The notes under the pieces were generated by a model. That model had not been told where the DNA came from and did no database searches. It was given only the letters and a program-made list of their open reading frames with translations. Shown here in pieces: positions 6,291-8,723 of a DNA stretch of 8,723 nt. Position numbers and translations under genes: made by a program. The first letter of the stretch is position 1; every line of letters starts with the position of its first letter. Source of the DNA: Woeseiaceae bacterium (lineage in GTDB: Bacteria > Pseudomonadota > Gammaproteobacteria > Steroidobacterales > Woeseiaceae); assembly GCA_013138675.1 (NCBI GenBank), contig WTCH01000292.1, positions 1 to 8,723 on the forward strand, written 5' to 3'.

Positions 6291-6319
6291 TTGCAATTAC
6301 TAATGCGAATCATTATCAT
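6291..6319 (+). promoter_or_regulatory. Sigma70-type promoter of feoAB
   Basis: TTGCAA (6291-6296, 4 of 6 to consensus) and TATCAT (6314-6319, 5 of 6) are separated by exactly 17 bases. Transcription would begin near base 6326, about 34 bases before the feoA start. The Fur box at 6299-6317 covers the spacer and much of the -10, as expected for iron repression by steric block. Confidence 0.7.
6299..6317. promoter_or_regulatory. Fur box controlling feoAB
   Basis: Bases 6299-6317 match the 19-bp Fur consensus (GATAATGATAATCATTATC) at 15 of 19 positions, including the entire right half AATCATTATC. It lies inside the predicted feoA promoter, so Fur loaded with Fe2+ should repress the iron-uptake genes when iron is plentiful. 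The ferrous transporter genes directly downstream make a chance match unlikely. Confidence 0.85.
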
Positions 6320-6359
6320 TTACCACAATCCACCGAAACCACCGTAAAAACCGACAGTT

Positions 6360-6611
6360 ATGGATACAAACGGCAAATCGCTCGCCTCCCTGAAACGGGG
6401 GCAGAAAGGCATCATCGCATCGGTTAACGTGACCGACCCGCTGGTACTGCGCCTGATGACGCTAGGCCTTGTTGAGGGCACCGAGGTTGAACTCGCGGGC
6501 AGTGCGTTGGGTGGTGACCCGATGGAATTCCGCCTGTTTGGTTGTGGTATTTCCCTGCGCCAGGAGCAAGCGCGCAGCTTTACCGTCTCGTCCCTCGAGT
6601 CCGGTGACTAA
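6360..6611 (+). CDS. feoA: Ferrous iron transport protein A
   Basis: This 83-residue cytoplasmic SH3-like protein supports FeoB in Fe2+ uptake, probably by contacting its G-domain or cytoplasmic face. The pattern is typical of FeoA: SLASLKRGQKGII near the N-terminus, LRLMTLGLVEGTEVEL in the middle, GDPMEFRLFGCGISLRQEQA (residues 52-71) and a short tail. The ATG at 6360 has no strong Shine-Dalgarno sequence. The gene follows the Fur-controlled promoter, and its last 8 bases overlap the start of feoB, so the two genes form one coupled operon. Confidence 0.92.
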   Translation: MDTNGKSLASLKRGQKGIIASVNVTDPLVLRLMTLGLVEGTEVELAGSALGGDPMEFRLFGCGISLRQEQARSFTVSSLESGD

Positions 6612-8721
6612 GACGTCCGAAACCCGGATTCCCTTATCTGACATTTCCGTAAGCCGGCGACCTTCCGCCAGCATCGCGGTTGTCGGTAGTCCCAATTCCG
6701 GCAAAAGCACACTCTTTAATCGCCTTACCGGTCTGCGGCAGCGCATCGGCAATTATCCGGGCGTCACGGTCGAGAAACACATTGGCACGCTGAAATCGGA
6801 CAACAAGACGATAGAACTCGTCGACTTGCCGGGCACTCACGGGCTTAGCGCTCATTCCTTTGAAGAACAGATCGCGATCGACGTCATCTTCGGTCGCATG
6901 GAAGGCTCACAGCCGCCCGATGCCATCCTCGCGGTGGTCGACGCGACCAATCTCTACCAGGGACTGTACCTCGTACAGCAGTTGCTGGATCTCGAGCGGC
7001 CGATCGTCGTCGCGCTGACGATGTCGGACGCGGCGAAGACCAGCGGCGTTGTCATCGATATCGATGCGCTCGCCGAGCGCCTTAGTGGGATAACGATATG
7101 CCGGGTTGTCGCAACGACCGGGGAGGGCATCAACGAACTTCGCAATGCACTCGTCGATCTGGCAGACCAACCGGCGCCACAACCGACGACGGCATGGCCG
7201 GAGCTGTCGAACGTAGCGCAAGAACTCGCGAACGCGGCCACGGTGCCGTTGAGCATTGCCGAGATCGAGCGTCTCATAGTGGATGGTGCGACGGGTGCGA
7301 ACCAGAACGTGCTCGATTGCCTTGGTGCCGACGCCGCGGAGCGCGTTGAACGCTACCGCGAAGAGCTGTTCGGTTTCGAGCCACCGCTCGCCAGGGAAGC
7401 CCGGGTTCGTTACAAGTGGGTCCGCGAGGTATTGCAGGAGGTGCAGCAAAAGGCGCCACCGTTTTATTCATGGCGAACGCGACTTGGCGCATTTCTCAAC
7501 CGACCGATTCCCGGCACGATCGGTCTGTTTCTTGTCATGGCCATCGTATTTCAGGCCGTGTTCGCATGGGCAACACCGATCATGGACCTGATCGATAGTG
7601 GCGCCGCGGTACTAGGTTCTGCTGTTGCCGCAAATTTGGGCGACGGTGCGTTTGCCAGCCTGATTTCAGACGGTGTGATAGCCGGTGTTGGCAGCGTGAT
7701 CATTTTCCTGCCGCAAATCCTCATCCTGTTTGTCTTCATCATCCTGCTTGAAGATTCGGGCTACCTTGCTCGTGCGGCCTACCTGATGGATCGTGCCATG
7801 CGCTCGGTCGGCCTGTCGGGCCAGTCAATCATTCCGATGATATCGAGCTTCGCCTGCGCGGTACCCGGCATCATGGCGACGCGCGTCATCCCAAATCGTC
7901 GCGATCGAATTGCAACAATTCTCGCCGCGCCGTTTATGACGTGCTCTGCGCGACTACCGGTTTATGCGCTCCTGATCGCCGCGTTCGTGCCTGCCCAGGA
8001 CGTCGGGTTTCTCAACCTGCAGGGGTTGGTGCTGTTCGGCCTCTACATATTCGGCATCATTGGCGGCATTCTGACGGCCCTGCTGATCCGGAAAACTGCG
8101 TTGCGCGGCCCGAAACAACCGTTCGCGCTCATGCTGCCGGAGTTCAGGCGGCCGAATATCCAGACTGTGCTAATTCAGCTATATGGACGTGCGAGGGTAT
8201 TCCTGTATCGCGCGGGTACAGTCATCTTCGCCGTGGCCGTTGTCGTATGGGCTCTGGCCTACTATCCGCGCGCGACGGACATCGACCCGATGCTCACGGA
8301 GAACCAGGCCGCGGCAGCGCAACTCGAGCAGAGCTGGCTGGGTCGCGCCGGTAAATCTGTAGAGCCTCTATTTGAACCGCTGGGCTGGGACTGGCGCGTC
8401 TCGTCGGCGGTCATCGCTGGTTTCCCGGCGCGCGAGGTTGTCGTCGCCGTACTTGGAACGGTCTATGCAGTCGGTGATGACGCCGATGAAGCGTCGCTTA
8501 CAGAGCGTCTCCGCGCTGCAACCTGGCCTGACGGTCGACCTGTGTACACCCTGCCGATGGTGCTGGGGCTGCTTGTTTTCTATGCCTGCTGCCTGCAGTG
8601 CGCAGCGACACTCGCCGTCATTCGGCGTGAGACAAATACGTGGCGCTGGCCTGTGTTCGCGTGGGTGTATATGACGACGATTGGCTACGTCGGCGCGTTG
8701 CTCATATTCCAGCTTCTGTAG
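6604..8721 (+). CDS. feoB: Ferrous iron transporter B (GTPase-linked Fe2+ permease)
   Basis: This 705-residue inner-membrane Fe2+ transporter has an N-terminal G-domain, a short helical linker domain, and a membrane domain from about residue 300. G1 is GSPNSGKST (28-36), G2 centres on Thr55 in GNYPGVTVEK, G3 is DLPG (74-77), and G5 is ATTGEG (170-175). The G4 position reads TMSD (139-142) instead of the usual NxxD, which is unusual. The membrane part has LEDSGYLARAAYLMDR, the gate segment SSFACAVPGIMATR with Cys418, APFMTCSARLP with Cys447, FPAREVVVAVLGTVY, and a C-terminal CCLQC cluster (Cys662, 663, 666). I chose the GTG at 6604, which overlaps the feoA stop by 8 bases; it leaves about 22 residues before the G-domain. 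No in-frame ATG lies between it and the G1 motif, and longer starts would run deep into feoA. The protein is somewhat shorter than E. coli FeoB (773). No feoC is seen before the window ends 2 bases later. Confidence 0.93.
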   Translation: MTKTSETRIPLSDISVSRRPSASIAVVGSPNSGKSTLFNRLTGLRQRIGNYPGVTVEKHIGTLKSDNKTIELVDLPGTHGLSAHSFEEQIAIDVIFGRMEGSQPPDAILAVVDATNLYQGLYLVQQLLDLERPIVVALTMSDAAKTSGVVIDIDALAERLSGITICRVVATTGEGINELRNALVDLADQPAPQPTTAWPELSNVAQELANAATVPLSIAEIERLIVDGATGANQNVLDCLGADAAERVERYREELFGFEPPLAREARVRYKWVREVLQEVQQKAPPFYSWRTRLGAFLNRPIPGTIGLFLVMAIVFQAVFAWATPIMDLIDSGAAVLGSAVAANLGDGAFASLISDGVIAGVGSVIIFLPQILILFVFIILLEDSGYLARAAYLMDRAMRSVGLSGQSIIPMISSFACAVPGIMATRVIPNRRDRIATILAAPFMTCSARLPVYALLIAAFVPAQDVGFLNLQGLVLFGLYIFGIIGGILTALLIRKTALRGPKQPFALMLPEFRRPNIQTVLIQLYGRARVFLYRAGTVIFAVAVVVWALAYYPRATDIDPMLTENQAAAAQLEQSWLGRAGKSVEPLFEPLGWDWRVSSAVIAGFPAREVVVAVLGTVYAVGDDADEASLTERLRAATWPDGRPVYTLPMVLGLLVFYACCLQCAATLAVIRRETNTWRWPVFAWVYMTTIGYVGALLIFQLL

Positions 8722-8723
8722 GG

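Noticed and set aside
6469..6603. Extended N-terminus for FeoB reaching back into feoA
   Set aside because: The extra 45 residues are an out-of-frame reading of feoA and resemble no FeoB sequence; the GTG at 6604 is used instead.
1..8723. Mobile elements, CRISPR arrays, tRNA or rRNA genes, toxin-antitoxin or defence genes
   Set aside because: No transposase, integrase, direct-repeat array, tRNA-like cloverleaf or defence domain was seen on either strand.

Overview
The window reads as ordinary chromosomal sequence from a Gram-negative gammaproteobacterium. The evidence is moderately high G+C content, a Sec-exported M20 peptidase, an E. coli-type Hpt, a canonical Fur box in front of feoAB, and a REP/REPIN-like palindrome with the GGAGCGGCTTT core often seen in Pseudomonas and Xanthomonas relatives. 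The sequence alone does not fix family or genus. Coding density is high. I see no rRNA, tRNA, CRISPR array, insertion sequence, phage gene or obvious horizontal transfer.

Layout. Bases 2-436 are the 3' part of a carboxymuconolactone decarboxylase/AhpD-like gene cut by the window edge. Bases 437-745 hold no credible gene. They contain a candidate transcribed leader or small RNA that ends in a strong intrinsic terminator (684-714), placed only about 31 bases before the next start codon. Bases 746-4986 look like one operon: a two-subunit sodium:solute symporter (small subunit 746-1003, large subunit 1013-2788), an exported M20 metallopeptidase whose start overlaps the symporter stop (2785-4101), and a cation diffusion facilitator (4114-4986). 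A REPIN-like palindrome (4993-5064) separates this operon from the convergent hpt gene (5074-5604, minus strand). A deoxynucleoside kinase (5647-6270) diverges from hpt, so the two form a purine-salvage pair. Bases 6271-6359 carry a sigma70-type promoter overlapped by a Fur box, followed by feoA (6360-6611) and feoB (6604-8721), the ferrous iron uptake system.

How the genes work together. The symporter-peptidase block suggests a feeding route in which a periplasmic peptidase releases an amino acid or small acid that a sodium-driven carrier imports; the substrate is unknown. The CDF exporter and the Fur-controlled Feo system handle divalent metals. Hpt and the kinase recover purine bases and deoxynucleosides.

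I did not find a clearly new multi-gene system. The points most worth a second look are the leader/terminator before the symporter operon, an EF-hand-like loop in the likely periplasmic gate region of the symporter, the tight symporter-peptidase coupling, and a non-canonical G4 motif (TMSD instead of NxxD) in the FeoB G-domain.
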